DNA of 52,456 nt from an uncultured Collinsella sp. (GTDB lineage: Bacteria > Actinomycetota > Coriobacteriia > Coriobacteriales > Coriobacteriaceae): assembly GCA_902492235.1 (NCBI GenBank), contig CABUKS010000017.1, positions 1 through 52,456 of the forward strand, given 5' to 3'. Position numbers and translations under genes: made by a program. Positions within the stretch are counted from its first letter, which is position 1, and each line of letters opens with the position of its first letter. Below the pieces are notes generated by a model, which worked only from the letters and a program-made list of their open reading frames with translations, had not been told where the DNA came from and ran no database searches. Shown piece after piece: positions 52,362 to 52,456 of this stretch.

Positions 52362-52456
52362 TGAACTGCCTCCCATTTCTTGGACATGAGAAATGGGAGG
52401 CTTTCTTTATGCGCGTTGATTTGAGGGTGAAGCATGATGTCGAGGCCAGGAAGGCG
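52362..52456 (+). mobile_element. Left end of an IS3/IS150-like insertion sequence (partial)
   Basis: From TGAACTGCC at 52362 the sequence forms GCCTCCCATTTCT (52368-52380) / AGAAATGGGAGGC (52389-52401) around TGGACATG. IS150-group left ends begin TGTACTGCACCCATTTTGTTGGACG, the same architecture (recalled, not searched). The element runs off the window; its other end is not visible. Confidence 0.55.
52409..52456 (+). CDS. Start of a putative IS3-type orfA (partial)
   Basis: ATG at 52409 follows GGGAGG in the hairpin arm at good spacing and reads MRVDLRVKHDVEARKA before the window ends. This is consistent with the basic, helix-forming start of an IS3-family helix-turn-helix OrfA, but too short to assign firmly. 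Confidence 0.45.
   Translation, partial: MRVDLRVKHDVEARKA

Overview
The window is high-GC bacterial chromosome with dense genes on both strands, short gaps and AGGAG/AAAGG ribosome binding sites. Gene content (dissimilatory-type ATP-dependent pckA, pstSCAB without phoU, CarD, DegV paralogues, ABC-F, serA/serC, proB/proA) and the codon style fit the class Coriobacteriia (Actinomycetota), most likely a gut Collinsella or close relative. That assignment rests on family knowledge and was not tested by a search. About 49 protein genes, one tRNA-Ala(CGC), two candidate structured RNAs and the left end of an IS3-type element are visible. There are no rRNA genes, prophage or CRISPR array.

Layout. 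0.2-5.7 kb: tgt, a LOG-family protein, a convergent DegV protein, a HAD phosphatase and an M20 dipeptidase. 5.9-9.6 kb: phosphate uptake operon pstS-pstC-pstA-pstB. 9.8-12.4 kb: Uup-like ABC-F ATPase with a Cof-type HAD phosphatase. 12.5-20.2 kb is a metal-homeostasis zone: a DtxR/MntR-like regulator, a zinc/cadmium P1B ATPase with a separate HMA chaperone and SmtB/ArsR repressor under matching operators, then an AT-rich insertion (putative PD-(D/E)XK nuclease plus a 253-bp inverted-repeat element), a DEDDh exonuclease and a His-rich 10-TM metal exporter. 20.3-23.5 kb: YaiI, HdeD-like and nitroreductase genes and two tandem histidine phosphatases. 23.7-28.2 kb: DUF1015, M20 peptidase, serA and serC on the minus strand. 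28.4-35.1 kb: K+/H+ antiporter, metallophosphatase, polysaccharide flippase and pckA. 35.2-39.5 kb: B3/B4-domain protein with a structured leader, MarR regulator, DegV, MGMT-like protein, a candidate small RNA and trpS. 39.6-52.4 kb: WecA/TagO-type transferase, a structured RNA locus, a PflX-like radical SAM protein, tRNA-Ala, pncB, proB, an S33 prolyl-aminopeptidase-like gene, proA, an HD protein, CarD, argS and the IS3-like end.

The most unusual features are regulatory or repetitive rather than a large operon. First, several dispersed palindrome families share a GGGAC core, and one of them (seven copies with the same arms and a similar apex) lies just after stop codons like a mobile terminator cassette. 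Second, a 15-bp motif and dyads link the DtxR-like regulator to the His-rich exporter. Third, a three-hairpin candidate small RNA carries a CCUCCCC loop next to trpS. Fourth, a MITE-like element sits directly behind a nuclease-like gene of foreign composition. Fifth, an in-frame stop separates a well-placed ribosome binding site from the HdeD-like reading frame. Gene starts were chosen by ribosome binding site and family conservation; assignments come from motifs read by eye.
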